Assembly (NCBI RefSeq): GCF_028369295.1 | Contig: NZ_JAQMYP010000006.1 | Span: 124,001 to 188,000, forward strand | Origin: Streptomyces sp. HD | GTDB taxonomy: Bacteria; Actinomycetota; Actinomycetes; Streptomycetales; Streptomycetaceae | Length of the DNA stretch: 64,000 nt | Reading direction: 5' to 3' | Shown here: piece after piece, positions 50,822-60,341 of the stretch | Layout of the letters: each line of letters begins with the position of its first letter | Position numbering within the stretch: position 1 is the stretch's first letter | Program-made: the position numbers and the translations under genes | Notes under the pieces: generated by a model | Databases searched by the model: none | What the model was told of the DNA's origin: nothing | Seen by the model: the letters and a program-made list of their open reading frames with translations, nothing else

Positions 50822-51349
50822 TCAGCGACGGGCCCGGCGCCTGGTCAGAAAGCCCGCGTCGCGGGCCTCACCGATCAGCCTGAGCGACTTGCGGCGGCCG
50901 TACCCCGTCGCCCGCATCACCGCGAGGACCGGGTCGACGCCCTGCTCCTGGGCCTCGCGGTACTTCTGCGCGACGAGCCACCGCCCCTCCGCGCCCCGCG
51001 GCCAGCCCGGCCGGGGATCATCGCCGTCCGCCTCACCGCCCTCCGCCTCGACGCCCTCGGGCGCCACCCCGATCCCGCACGCATCGAAGAGCGGATCCTC
51101 GATCCAGTCGGCGAGCGCCGCGAGGTCGTCGAGGGACAGCGCCGGTTCGGCCCGCACGTCCTCGATGGAGACGCACCCCTTGGCCAGCACGGCATGCGCG
51201 TCGACCCGGGCACCGTCACCGAACTCCAGCCGGACACCGAACCATGTCGTGGCACCGGCACCGTCCCGCACTTCCCACGCGGGCCACACGGAGACGGCGC
51301 CCTCCGCCGGACGACGATCGGAAAGATTAAGAAAGGATGCTTCCAGCAC
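50822..51349 (-). CDS. DUF6214-like hypothetical protein
   Basis: A protein of about 175 residues. The first 100 residues (SVWPAWEVRDGAGATTWFGVRLEFGDGARVDAHAVL and VSIEDVRAEPALSLDDLAALADWI) match, in my memory, a Streptomyces family named DUF6214. An acidic linker follows, and a C-terminal helical segment EQGVDPVLAVMRATGYGRRKSLRLIGEARDAGFL resembles a HTH. Start GTG 51349 is uncertain. Function unknown. Confidence 0.65.
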   Translation of the reverse strand: MLEASFLNLSDRRPAEGAVSVWPAWEVRDGAGATTWFGVRLEFGDGARVDAHAVLAKGCVSIEDVRAEPALSLDDLAALADWIEDPLFDACGIGVAPEGVEAEGGEADGDDPRPGWPRGAEGRWLVAQKYREAQEQGVDPVLAVMRATGYGRRKSLRLIGEARDAGFLTRRRARR

Positions 51350-51515
51350 ACACGCAACGTAACCGCATGATCACATTCCATACTGAACGAACACGCGCCC
51401 CTGCCGACGCACAGCACCCTGTCAGCGGAGCGGCGGCGGTGCGATGCTGGACCTGAGAGCGACTCCTGAAGTTCCCCGAAGATCCCTCGGACACCCTCGG
51501 ACAAGGAGTTCCGCC

Positions 51516-52859
51516 GTGCTGCATGTCGCCGTCGTGGGCTCCGGGCCGAGCGGGTGCTACACCGCCCAGAGCCTTGTACAGCAGGATCCCGACGTGGTCG
51601 TCGACGTCCTGGACCGGCTGCCGTGCCCGTACGGCCTGGTGCGGTACGGGGTGGCGCCGGACCACGAGAAGATCAAGTCCCTGCAGAACAATCTGCGCAC
51701 GGTCCTGGAGCACGAGCGGGTGCGGTTCCTCGGCGGCGTCCAGGTCGGACCGGACGGGGTGCCGACCGCCAGGCTCCGCGAGCTGTACCACGCGGTCGTG
51801 TACTGCGTGGGCGCCGCCACCGACCGGCACCTCGGGATTCCCGGCGAGGATCTGCCGGGCAGCTGGTCGGCGACCGAGTTCGTGTCCTGGTACAGCGCCC
51901 ACCCCGACGCCGTGGACGACGGCTTCGTGATCGGCGCGCGGTCGGCGGTGGTCATCGGCATCGGGAACGTCGCGGTGGACGTCACCCGGATGCTGGCGCG
52001 GGGCACGGCGGAGCTGACCCCCACCGACATGCCCCAGGCCGCGCTCACCGCCCTCGCCGCGAGCCGGGTCACGGACATCAGCATGGTCGGCCGGCGCGGC
52101 CCCTCGCAGGCCCGCTTCACCACCAAGGAGCTGCGCGAGCTGGGCACCCTGCCGGACACCGAGGTGACCGTCGACCCCGCGGAACTGGCCCTGGACCCGG
52201 CCTACGCCGACCCCTCCGGCCTGCCCGCCCCGCAGCGCCGCAACATCGAGGCCCTGCGCGCCTGGGCCGAGGCACCGGCACGGGAAGCCCGCCACCGCAT
52301 CCGGCTGCGCTTCTTCCTGCGCCCCGTGGAACTCCTCGCCGACGCCGGCCACGTGTCCGCGGTGCGCTTCGAACGGACGGCACCCGACGGCCGCGGCGGA
52401 GTCACGGGCACAGGCCGGTACGAGGACATCGAGGCCCACCTGGTCCTGCGTTCGGTCGGCTACCGCGGCGTACCGATGGAGGGCCTGCCCTTCGACACGG
52501 CGACCGGCACGGTGCCGCACGACGCCGGACGCGTACTGCGCGAGGGCCTCCTCGCGCCGGGCGAGTACGTGGCGGGCTGGATCAAGCGGGGCCCGACGGG
52601 CGTCATCGGCACCAACCGCTCGGACGCCAAGGAGACGGTGACCTCGCTGCTGGCCGACGCCTCCGTACTCGTACGCAACGAAGTGCCCGAGGACCCACTC
52701 ACGGCACTCCGCGCCGAGGGGATCGAGCCGGTCGAGTGGACGGGTTGGTGTGCGATCGAGCGGGCTGAGGCGGCACTTGGGGCATCTCTGGGGCGAGGGG
52801 TAGTGAAGCTTCCCGACTGGCAGTCCCTACTGAACGCCGCGCACGACAACGCCGTTTAG
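51516..52859 (+). CDS. Ferredoxin-NADP+ reductase (FprA/adrenodoxin-reductase type)
   Basis: 447 residues. FAD motif VAVVGSGPSGCYTAQSL at the N-terminus, then CPYGLVRYGVAPDHEKIKSLQNNL, the signature of the adrenodoxin reductase/FprA family. The NADP motif VVIGIGNVAVDVTRML and GRRGPSQARFTTKELREL are present, and the C-terminus GWIKRGPTGVIGTNRSDAKETV is conserved. It passes electrons from NADPH to a ferredoxin, for example for P450s. The start at GTG 51516 has AAGGAG seven bases upstream. Its TAG stop lies in a dispersed repeat. Confidence 0.93.
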   Translation: MLHVAVVGSGPSGCYTAQSLVQQDPDVVVDVLDRLPCPYGLVRYGVAPDHEKIKSLQNNLRTVLEHERVRFLGGVQVGPDGVPTARLRELYHAVVYCVGAATDRHLGIPGEDLPGSWSATEFVSWYSAHPDAVDDGFVIGARSAVVIGIGNVAVDVTRMLARGTAELTPTDMPQAALTALAASRVTDISMVGRRGPSQARFTTKELRELGTLPDTEVTVDPAELALDPAYADPSGLPAPQRRNIEALRAWAEAPAREARHRIRLRFFLRPVELLADAGHVSAVRFERTAPDGRGGVTGTGRYEDIEAHLVLRSVGYRGVPMEGLPFDTATGTVPHDAGRVLREGLLAPGEYVAGWIKRGPTGVIGTNRSDAKETVTSLLADASVLVRNEVPEDPLTALRAEGIEPVEWTGWCAIERAEAALGASLGRGVVKLPDWQSLLNAAHDNAV

Positions 52860-52879
52860 GGGCGCGGGGAACTGCGCGA
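52858..52879 (+). repeat. Dispersed 22-nt repeat, copy 2
   Basis: The 22-nt core identical to 32213-32234 (other strand) begins inside the TAG stop of the ferredoxin reductase gene. Both copies sit in the same orientation relative to the gene they end. Confidence 0.8.
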
Positions 52880-52963
52880 GCAACCACACACAACCCGCAG
52901 CGAGACACGAATCAGCAACACCCCCGAAATCAACAAACTGTTCAAGGAGTCTACGGTCCGCGC

Positions 52964-54367
52964 ATGACCACAACCGCACACCCCGTCGACGAAGTCCCAC
53001 CCGCACGCCACCTCGCCGCCTTCGGCCTCCAACACGTACTCGCCATGTACGCCGGCGCCGTGGCCGTCCCCCTGATCGTCGGCGGCGCCATGAAGCTGCC
53101 ACCCGCCGACCTGGCGTACCTGATCACCGCCGACCTCCTGGTGTGCGGCATAGCCACGCTGATCCAGTGCATCGGCTTCTGGCGCTTCGGCGTGCGCCTG
53201 CCCATCATGCAGGGCTGCACCTTCGCCGCCGTCTCCCCGATGGTGCTGATCGGCACGACGGGCGGCGGGCTCCCCGCGATCTACGGCTCGGTCATCGTCG
53301 CGGGACTGGCGATCGTTCTGCTGGCACCCGTCTTCGGGAGACTCCTCCGCTTCTTCCCACCTCTGGTCACCGGCACCGTGATCCTGATCATCGGCCTCTC
53401 CCTGCTGCCGGTCGCGGGCAACTGGGCGGCGGGCGGCGTCGGTTCGGCGGACTTCGGGGAGCCGAAGAACCTCGCGCTGGCGGCGTTCGTCCTGGCGGTC
53501 GTGCTCGGTGTGCAGCGGTTCGCGCCGGCGTTCCTCAGCCGGATCGCCGTGCTGATCGGCATCGCGGTCGGGCTCGGCGTCGCGGTGCCGTTCGGGTTCA
53601 CCGACTTCGGCGGGGTCGGCGACGCCGACTGGCTCGGCATCAGCACGCCGTTCCACTTCGGGGCGCCCACCTTCGAGTTCTCGGCGATCGTGTCGATGCT
53701 GGTGGTGGCTCTGGTGACGATGACCGAGACGACCGGTGACCTGATCGCGGTCGGCGAGATGACGGGCCGCAAGGTCGAGCCGCGGTCGCTCTCGGACGGC
53801 CTGCGCGCGGACGGACTGTCGACCGTGCTGGGCGGCGTCTTCAACACCTTCCCGTACACGGCGTACGCGCAGAACGTGGGTCTCGTCGGCATGACGCGGG
53901 TGCGCAGCCGCTGGGTGGTCGCGACCGCGGGCGGCATCCTCGTGCTGCTCGGCCTGCTGCCCAAACTGGGCGCGGTGGTGGCGGCGATCCCGGCGCCGGT
54001 GCTGGGCGGGGCGGGCCTGGTGATGTTCGGGACGGTCGCCGCGAGCGGGCTCAGGACGCTGGCCGGGGTGGACTTCAAGGGCAACAACAACCTGACGGTG
54101 GTGGCCGTTTCCGTGGCCATGGGCATGCTGCCGGTCGGCGTGCCGACGATCTACGAGAAGTTCCCCGACTGGTTCCAGACGGTGATGAACAGCGGCATCA
54201 GCGCGGGCTGTCTGACGGCGATCGTGCTGAACCTGCTCTTCAATCACCTGCCCGCGAAGGCCGGTTCAGAGGCCTCGGAGGCGGATTCAGGCGCCGCCGA
54301 GCCGGACGGCCTGGCGGGCGGCGGCGTCGAGGAGGGCGTCGAGAAGTCCCGGGAAGAGGCCGTCTAG
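52964..54367 (+). CDS. NCS2 family nucleobase (xanthine/uracil/urate) permease
   Basis: 467 residues, 14 TM segments. The start PARHLAAFGLQHVLAMYAGAVAVPLIVGGA is the NCS2 signature, with IQCIGFWRFGVRLPIMQGCTF, and TMTETTGDLIAVGEM in TM8, and GGVFNTFPYTAYAQNVGLVGMTRV in the NCS2 core. It imports a purine or pyrimidine with protons. The C-terminal 27 residues (EAS...EEAV) are coded over the end of the convergent ArsR gene (81-bp overlap). Confidence 0.93.
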   Translation: MTTTAHPVDEVPPARHLAAFGLQHVLAMYAGAVAVPLIVGGAMKLPPADLAYLITADLLVCGIATLIQCIGFWRFGVRLPIMQGCTFAAVSPMVLIGTTGGGLPAIYGSVIVAGLAIVLLAPVFGRLLRFFPPLVTGTVILIIGLSLLPVAGNWAAGGVGSADFGEPKNLALAAFVLAVVLGVQRFAPAFLSRIAVLIGIAVGLGVAVPFGFTDFGGVGDADWLGISTPFHFGAPTFEFSAIVSMLVVALVTMTETTGDLIAVGEMTGRKVEPRSLSDGLRADGLSTVLGGVFNTFPYTAYAQNVGLVGMTRVRSRWVVATAGGILVLLGLLPKLGAVVAAIPAPVLGGAGLVMFGTVAASGLRTLAGVDFKGNNNLTVVAVSVAMGMLPVGVPTIYEKFPDWFQTVMNSGISAGCLTAIVLNLLFNHLPAKAGSEASEADSGAAEPDGLAGGGVEEGVEKSREEAV

Positions 54368-54640
54368 GTCGTCCTTGCGCAGGCCGTTCATCTTGGCCGT
54401 GCCCCGATAGATCTGCTGGATCACACCACTCTCGCGCAGCACCCGGAAGTGGTGCGTGGTGGTGGACTTGGTGACGGGCAGGTCGAAGTGCGAACAGGAG
54501 AGCTCGTCGCCGACGGCGGCGAGCTCTCGCACGATCTGCAACCGCAGTGGGTCGGACAGCGCGTGCAGCACGCCTTCCAGACGGATCTCCGCGCGCGCAG
54601 GGTGCGGGAGGTCTCGGCTGCTGACAGCGGGGCTGGTCAC
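54287..54640 (-). CDS. ArsR family winged-helix regulator
   Basis: A 117-residue ArsR-type protein: VLHALSDPLRLQIVRELAAVGDELSCSHFDLPVTKSTTTHHFRVLRESGVIQQIYRGTAKMNGLRKDDL. There is one Cys (CSHFD) and none of the usual CVC metal site, so the signal is probably not a heavy metal. It starts at GTG 54640. It is divergent from the old yellow enzyme gene, with two matching palindromes in between. Probably represses the oxidoreductase. Confidence 0.9.
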   Translation of the reverse strand: MTSPAVSSRDLPHPARAEIRLEGVLHALSDPLRLQIVRELAAVGDELSCSHFDLPVTKSTTTHHFRVLRESGVIQQIYRGTAKMNGLRKDDLDGLFPGLLDALLDAAARQAVRLGGA

Positions 54641-54698
54641 GGCGGCTCCACTTCCTCGGGTTCCCTGCCCCGGCCCACCTCGCCGGGTTCCACCATTG

Positions 54699-54748
54699 TA
54701 CGAGACCCCTCGTAGTTTGACATCTCCCGTACTACGATGACTATCGTA
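54699..54748. promoter_or_regulatory. Twin ArsR operators
   Basis: Two palindromes of one design, TACGAG-ACCC-CTCGTA (54699-54714) and TACGAT-GACT-ATCGTA (54733-54748), each with perfect 6-bp arms and 4-nt spacer. Centres are 34 bp apart (about three turns). They fill the gap between the ArsR start and the oxidoreductase start. Confidence 0.72.
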
Positions 54749-54787
54749 CGAGTCGGCCACTGGTCCCCGTGACGATTGGAGTCCGCC

Positions 54788-55867
54788 GTGAGTGCGCTCT
54801 TCGAGACCTACACCCTGCGCGATGTGACGATCCCGAACCGGGTGTGGATGCCCCCTATGTGCCAGTACTCGGCCGCACCGCTGGGCCCCGACATGGGCGT
54901 CCCGGGCGACTGGCACTTCGCGCACTACGCCGCCCGCGCGGCCGGCGGCACGGGGCTGATCATCGTCGAGGCCACCGCGGTCAGCCCCGAGGGCCGCATC
55001 TCCCCTTACGACCTGGGCATCTGGAACGACACCCAGGTCGAGGCGTTCCGCCGGATCACTCGGTTCCTGGTGTCGCAGGGCACCGTGCCGGCGATCCAGC
55101 TGGCCCACGCCGGCCGCAAGGCTTCGACCGACCAGCCCTGGAAGGGCGGTGCGCCGGTCGGGCCGGACGGGTACGGATGGCAGCCGGTCGCGCCGAGCGC
55201 GGTCCCGTTCGCCGACGGGCACCCGGTGCCGGACGAGCTGACGGTGGCCGAGATCCAGGAGATCGTGGGCCAGTTCGCGGACGCCGCCCGCCGTGCGCTC
55301 GCCGCCGGGTTCGAGATCGCCGAGATCCATGGCGCCCATGGCTATCTGATCAACGAGTTCCTCTCGCCGTACTCCAACCGCCGCACCGACGCGTACGGCG
55401 GCTCGTACGACAACCGCACCCGGTTCGCCCTCCAGGTCGTGGACGCCGTACGGGAGGTGTGGCCGGACGACAAGCCGCTGTTCTTCCGTATCTCGGCGAC
55501 CGACTGGCTGGAGGACGACGGCTGGACCGCCGATGACACGGTCCGTTTCGCGGCCGACCTGCGGGCACATGGCATCGACCTGCTCGACGTGTCCACCGGC
55601 GGCAACGCCGCGGGGGCCCGTATCCCCGTCGGGCCGGGGTACCAGGTGCCGTTCGCCGCACGGGTGAAGGCCGAGACCTCGTTGCCGGTCGCCGCGGTGG
55701 GCCTGATCACCGAGGCCGAGCAGGCGGAGAAGATTCTGGCCAACGGGGAGGCGGATGCGGTGCTGCTCGGGCGGGAGTTGCTGCGCAACCCCTCGTGGGC
55801 GCGGCACGCGGCACGGGAGCTCGGTGGGGACGTGCATGTGCCGGACCAGTACCACCGGTCCGTTTGA
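54788..55867 (+). CDS. Old yellow enzyme family NADH:flavin oxidoreductase (YqjM-like)
   Basis: 359 residues. TIM-barrel flavoenzyme of the YqjM class: IPNRVWMPPMCQYSA (Cys26-type active site near FMN), AIQLAHAGRKAS, EIHGAHGYLINEFLSPYSNRRTDAYGGSYDNR, AVGLITEAEQAEKILANGEADAVLLGRELLRNPSW. It reduces activated C=C bonds of enones or nitro compounds with NADPH. The GTG start has TTGGAG upstream. Under likely ArsR control. Confidence 0.92.
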   Translation: MSALFETYTLRDVTIPNRVWMPPMCQYSAAPLGPDMGVPGDWHFAHYAARAAGGTGLIIVEATAVSPEGRISPYDLGIWNDTQVEAFRRITRFLVSQGTVPAIQLAHAGRKASTDQPWKGGAPVGPDGYGWQPVAPSAVPFADGHPVPDELTVAEIQEIVGQFADAARRALAAGFEIAEIHGAHGYLINEFLSPYSNRRTDAYGGSYDNRTRFALQVVDAVREVWPDDKPLFFRISATDWLEDDGWTADDTVRFAADLRAHGIDLLDVSTGGNAAGARIPVGPGYQVPFAARVKAETSLPVAAVGLITEAEQAEKILANGEADAVLLGRELLRNPSWARHAARELGGDVHVPDQYHRSV

Positions 55868-55871
55868 TCGC

Positions 55872-58800
55872 CTATGCGTCGGGGTGGCTCGTCCCGTCCT
55901 GCCGCTGCGCCCAGGGCGCCGACCGCAGGACCGCCCGCTCCAGGTACGGCACGGCGCGCTGGCCGGACACCGCAAGGGTGATCGCCGCGGCGACGCCCGC
56001 CCAGGCCACCGGGCCCAGCGGGGTGCACCCGAAGAGGTGGCTCAGGCCGGGGGTCTCGACCACGGCGAACAGGGCGGCCGCGGAGCCGAGGACCGTGGCG
56101 CGGACCAGCGGGCTGCTGCGCCGGTCGGTCAGTGTCTGGGCCAGCTGGGTGCCCACCACTGCGCACAGCGCCATCGTGGTCGAGCGGCGGGCCGTGCCCG
56201 GGGTGAAGCGGCCGAACAACCAGGCGGCGGTCGCGCCCAGGCTGGTGGTGAGGGCGCGGTGGCGGATCTTGCGGATCAGGGGGGCGCCGAGGACGGAGTC
56301 GCCCAGCGGCTCGGTGTCCGGCTCCCCCGCCCCCTCCGGCTCCCCCACCCCCTCCGGCGTCACCGCCCCGTCCGGCGTCACCGCCACCGCCATCGCCGGG
56401 AACAGGTCCGTGAACAGGTTCACCAGCAGCATCTGACGGGTGGACAGGGGCGACGCGCCCGACAGGGCGGTGCCGAGGAGGCCGAAGCCCACCTCGCCCG
56501 CGTTGCCGCCGATCAGGATGGCGATGGCGTCGGCGACGCTGTGCCACAGGGCGCGGCCCTCGGCGACGGCCTCGACGAGGATCGTCAGGTCGCCGTCGGT
56601 GAGGACCACGTCGGCCGCGTTGCGGGCGGCGGCGGAGCCACGGGCGCTGATGCCGACGCCGATGTCGGCGGCGCGGATGGCCGCGGCGTCGTTGGCGCCG
56701 TCGCCGACCATGCCGACCACCCGCCCGGCGTCCCGCAACGCCTCGACGACCTGGAGCTTCTGCTCGGGCGCGACCCGGGCCACCACGCCCATGTCGTCCA
56801 GCATCCGGGTGCGTGCCTCCCGGTCGGCGGACGCCAGTTCGTCGCCGGTGACCACGCCGGTGTCCTCGGGCCAGCCCAGTTCGGCGGCGATCGCGCGGGC
56901 GGTCTGCGGATGGTCGCCGGTCAGCATGACGGGTCGTACGCCTGCCTTGCGCAGGCCTTCGACGAGGGCGGTGGAGGTGTCGCGCGGTACGTCGGCGAGG
57001 GCGAGTAGTCCGGTGAACTCCAGCTCCTCCAGGGGCTGTTCGAGGATGTCCGCCGCCTTGTCCGGTGCGTCGAGCGGACGCCGGGCCACCGCCAGGACAC
57101 GCAGTCCGTCGGCGGCGAGGGCCTGGGCCGCCTCCGTCGCCGCCTCGGGCAGGCCGGGGCAGGCGGGCAGGACCGTCTCGGGGGCGCCCTTGACCACGAG
57201 CACCGGGGTGTCGCCCCGGGCCCGGCCCACGGCGGCGGCGTAACCGCGGCCGGCCTCGAAGGGCAGGCCCTCCGTCTGGGACCACTCGGGGTCGGGGGCG
57301 GCGGCGTCCAGGACCGCCTCGTCGGTGGCGTGGACGGGCCTGCCGGAGCCGCCGTCGAGCTGGGGGCAGGCGCGGGCCGCGATCCGCAGCGTGGTGCCGG
57401 CCGCCGAATCGTCCCGGGTGCGGACCGTGCCGTCCGCGTCGGTCACGCGCACCAGCCGCAGCCGGTTCTCGGTGAGTGTGCCGGTCTTGTCGAAGCAGAT
57501 GGTGTCCATCCGGCCGAGCGCCTCCAGGGTGCGCGGCGCCCGGACCAGCACTCCGCCGCGGCTCAGCCGGCGGGCGGCCGCCAACTGCGCCACGGTCGCC
57601 ACCAGCGGCAGCCCCTCCGGGACCGCTGCCACGGCGACGGCCACCCCGCCGCTCACCGCCCTCCGGATCGGCGTGCCGCGCAGCAGCGACAGTGCCGTCA
57701 CCCCGGCGCCGCCCGCGAGGGTCAACGGCAGGGCCTTGTCGGTGAGTTCGCGCAGCCTGGCCTGCACTCCGGCCGACGGTGGCGTACGGGCGGCGAGGGC
57801 CACCGCCCGCGCGGCCTCCGTGCGGTCCCCGGTGTCCACCACGACGGCCCGGGCGTGCCCGGCCACCACGGTGGTGCCCTCGAACACCATGCAGCGGCGG
57901 TCCGGCACGGCGGCGTCCGGTGTCGGGTCGGTGCCCTTGTCGGCGGACAGGGACTCCCCGGTCAGCGCGGACTCGTCCACCTCCAGGCCGTCCTCCCACA
58001 GCAGGCGGGCATCGGCGGGCACCACGTCCTCCGCCCTCAGCTCGATGACGTCGCCAGGGCTCAGCTTGGTGGCGTCCACGACATGTGCCCGGGACGACGG
58101 TTCCTCGGTCGTGACCCGGGCCTTCTGCTTCTGCTTGGCCAGCAGCCCGGACAGCGCCCGCTCGGCCCGCATCCGCTGGACGCCGCCGACCAGCGCGTTC
58201 AGGTCGAGCGCGCCGATGACCAGCAGGGCGTCCACGACGGAGCCGAGGATGGCTTCGGCGGCCGAGCCGACTGCCAGTACCGGGGTGAGGGGGTCGTCGA
58301 GTTCGCCGCGCACCGCCCGGGCGAGCCGCAGCGGGCCGCTGACCGGTGCGAGGACGCGCTGTCGGCCCAGGGTGCGAAGCACACCACGCACCCGGTCGGT
58401 GGCCTGCTCGGACAGGGTCGGCTCGGGGCCCCGCTCGTGCTCCAGCCGGTCGCGGACCTCGGTGGGCGGCAGCTCGTGCCAGGCCACGCGCGGGCGGGGG
58501 TGCGGAGCGCGGGCCACGGCCACACCGAGGGCCGCTCGGACTCCGGTCAGCAGGGCCCATGCCGCGCTCGCGTCGACCGGTGTGTGCCGCAGCCCGGGCC
58601 AGGGCGTACGGCGCCTGCGCCGGGACTTGCCGACGGCCACCAGGAGCCCGGACAGGGCGGCGCCGGACCGGGCCAGGATCTGCGACCTGCGGCCGACCCC
58701 GCGCGCGGCGGGCACCGCCCGCAGCAGCCGCCACACGTCGGCCAGGCCGTGCAGGGCCAGCACGTCGGCGCCCCAGAGGACGGCCCCGTCGCGGTCGGTG

Positions 58801-60230
58801 AGGGCGACGGCCACATCGCCGGCGAGCAGCCCCGTGAACACATCCTCGTCGCCCGCTTCCGGCCGGGCGACCGTGACGACGATGCCGTCCTCGCCGCGCG
58901 CCGCGTTCACCACATCGCTCAGCGACCGCCCGTCCCCCACCACCTGGTCGGCGAGACCCGTGAAATCGGCCAGTGCGGGATCGTCCACCATCACGACCCG
59001 CAGACCGGCGCGCCGTGCCGCGTCCAGCACGGCCTCGGCCCAGGCGTCCGCACCATTGCCCGGGGACCGCAGCGCGCTCGGATGCAGGACGACGGTGTCG
59101 GCCATCTCCAGTTGCCGCAGCCGTTCGGTGTCGCGCACCAGGACGCCCGTGCGGGACAGCGTGGCGCTCAGCACGGCATGGAAGGCGGCGGGCCCGTAGC
59201 GCGCGGCCTTGGGAGAGCCCGCGAGCACCGCCTCCGCAGCCTCGCTGCCGTCGTGCTTGACCAGCAGCGTGGCCACCGCGCCCACCAGGCTGCCGGCCTC
59301 GGCGTGCAGGGCGTACTCCTGGGCCGGGGAGGTGCGCAGCGGCGGGCGCGCGCGGTGGTCCCCGGCCACACTGGGCCGCTCCGGCACACAGATCTCGTCG
59401 TGCACCATGTCGAACGCCGCCGCGCGGGCCACCGTCTCCGCCAGTTGCAGTGAGCGAAGCACGCCGTCGAGCACCAGGGCGGCCGGGGTCCGGCCGGCAC
59501 CGTGGGCGGCCGCGTTCGCGACGGCCAGCGCCAGGTCCATCCGGGAGCGGCCGATTCTCGTCCGCAGCCAGGCCCGGAAGCGCGGGTTCTCCCGCAGCAG
59601 CGTCACCAGTGCGGTCACCGAGCGGGGTGCGGCGGGCAGACGCAGGGCATAGCCGGTGAACGCGGTGGCGATGCCGATCCCGTCGGCGGCGAGCGTCACG
59701 GCGGCGGCCCGTACTCCGGCGGGGTCGGCCGGATGGACGGGCTCCTCCACCGCCTCGTCCGTCACCTGGTCGGTCGCGGCCAGACCGTACCGCGCCGCGA
59801 GGTCGGTCGCCTTCTCCAGCACCTGGTCGCCGGCCGCCTCCTCGACGGCGATCACCACCAGCCGGCGCAGTCCGCCGTCCCAGTAGGCGAGGGCCACGTC
59901 GGGCCGCTCCGCCAGCGCCGCTGCGACCCGGCGCGCCGCACGCCCGATCCCGCCCTGCCGCCGTACCCGGTCCGGCGTCTCGGGCCGCAGCGCGAGGTGG
60001 GTCCGGGTGCCGGAGCGCCAGGGGCGCGGGCCGACGGGCAGCGTGTTGCGGGCGACCCGCACGACGCGTGCCGCGGTGTCCGCACCGCGTACCCCGGCCC
60101 GGGCCGTGGAGGCCACGGCGCCCGCGGCGGCTCCCACCGCAGGTGCGGCTGTGCCGGCCAGCAGCCGGGGCCCGGTCATGAGCAGCCCGGCTGCGGCGGC
60201 GGTCGGACGTGTGAGGAGTCCCAGAACCAT
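55872..60230 (-). CDS. Giant cation-translocating P-type ATPase (CtpI-like)
   Basis: 1452 residues, about twice a normal pump. The C-terminal module (about 650-1452) is complete: TGES at 757-760, PEGLP at 871-875, phosphorylation Asp914 in DKTGTLT, MLTGDHPQTA, MVGDGANDAAAIRAADIG, and C-terminal TM helices. The N-terminal part has a short HMA-like piece (about 100-150) and a region (about 340-530) that matches the catalytic P-domain but lacks the DKTGT (reads DTVVLHPSALR). Like the large mycobacterial CtpI; the ion is unknown (no CPC/SPC metal motif). It follows the oxidoreductase tail to tail, five bases apart. Confidence 0.9.
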   Translation of the reverse strand: MVLGLLTRPTAAAAGLLMTGPRLLAGTAAPAVGAAAGAVASTARAGVRGADTAARVVRVARNTLPVGPRPWRSGTRTHLALRPETPDRVRRQGGIGRAARRVAAALAERPDVALAYWDGGLRRLVVIAVEEAAGDQVLEKATDLAARYGLAATDQVTDEAVEEPVHPADPAGVRAAAVTLAADGIGIATAFTGYALRLPAAPRSVTALVTLLRENPRFRAWLRTRIGRSRMDLALAVANAAAHGAGRTPAALVLDGVLRSLQLAETVARAAAFDMVHDEICVPERPSVAGDHRARPPLRTSPAQEYALHAEAGSLVGAVATLLVKHDGSEAAEAVLAGSPKAARYGPAAFHAVLSATLSRTGVLVRDTERLRQLEMADTVVLHPSALRSPGNGADAWAEAVLDAARRAGLRVVMVDDPALADFTGLADQVVGDGRSLSDVVNAARGEDGIVVTVARPEAGDEDVFTGLLAGDVAVALTDRDGAVLWGADVLALHGLADVWRLLRAVPAARGVGRRSQILARSGAALSGLLVAVGKSRRRRRTPWPGLRHTPVDASAAWALLTGVRAALGVAVARAPHPRPRVAWHELPPTEVRDRLEHERGPEPTLSEQATDRVRGVLRTLGRQRVLAPVSGPLRLARAVRGELDDPLTPVLAVGSAAEAILGSVVDALLVIGALDLNALVGGVQRMRAERALSGLLAKQKQKARVTTEEPSSRAHVVDATKLSPGDVIELRAEDVVPADARLLWEDGLEVDESALTGESLSADKGTDPTPDAAVPDRRCMVFEGTTVVAGHARAVVVDTGDRTEAARAVALAARTPPSAGVQARLRELTDKALPLTLAGGAGVTALSLLRGTPIRRAVSGGVAVAVAAVPEGLPLVATVAQLAAARRLSRGGVLVRAPRTLEALGRMDTICFDKTGTLTENRLRLVRVTDADGTVRTRDDSAAGTTLRIAARACPQLDGGSGRPVHATDEAVLDAAAPDPEWSQTEGLPFEAGRGYAAAVGRARGDTPVLVVKGAPETVLPACPGLPEAATEAAQALAADGLRVLAVARRPLDAPDKAADILEQPLEELEFTGLLALADVPRDTSTALVEGLRKAGVRPVMLTGDHPQTARAIAAELGWPEDTGVVTGDELASADREARTRMLDDMGVVARVAPEQKLQVVEALRDAGRVVGMVGDGANDAAAIRAADIGVGISARGSAAARNAADVVLTDGDLTILVEAVAEGRALWHSVADAIAILIGGNAGEVGFGLLGTALSGASPLSTRQMLLVNLFTDLFPAMAVAVTPDGAVTPEGVGEPEGAGEPDTEPLGDSVLGAPLIRKIRHRALTTSLGATAAWLFGRFTPGTARRSTTMALCAVVGTQLAQTLTDRRSSPLVRATVLGSAAALFAVVETPGLSHLFGCTPLGPVAWAGVAAAITLAVSGQRAVPYLERAVLRSAPWAQRQDGTSHPDA

Positions 60231-60310
60231 CGCTCGCCCTCACTCCACCTCGCTCGACAGCGCCTTCCGTGCGGCCCGGGTTCCCGCAAAACGGCATGTC
60301 ATCCGCCCAG

Positions 60311-60341
60311 AGGTGTCCCGGCACGGCATGCCGGGACACCT
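60311..60341. terminator. Hairpin terminator
   Basis: A perfect 13-bp inverted repeat (AGGTGTCCCGGCA, 60311-60323, with 60329-60341) and loop CGGCA. It lies between the stop of the esterase gene (60423, minus) and the ATPase start (60230, minus), so it probably separates the two transcripts. Confidence 0.75.

Noticed and set aside
53281..54126. A 281-codon minus-strand frame opposite the NCS2 permease
   Set aside because: Antisense shadow with Ser/Thr/Pro-rich, motif-free translation.
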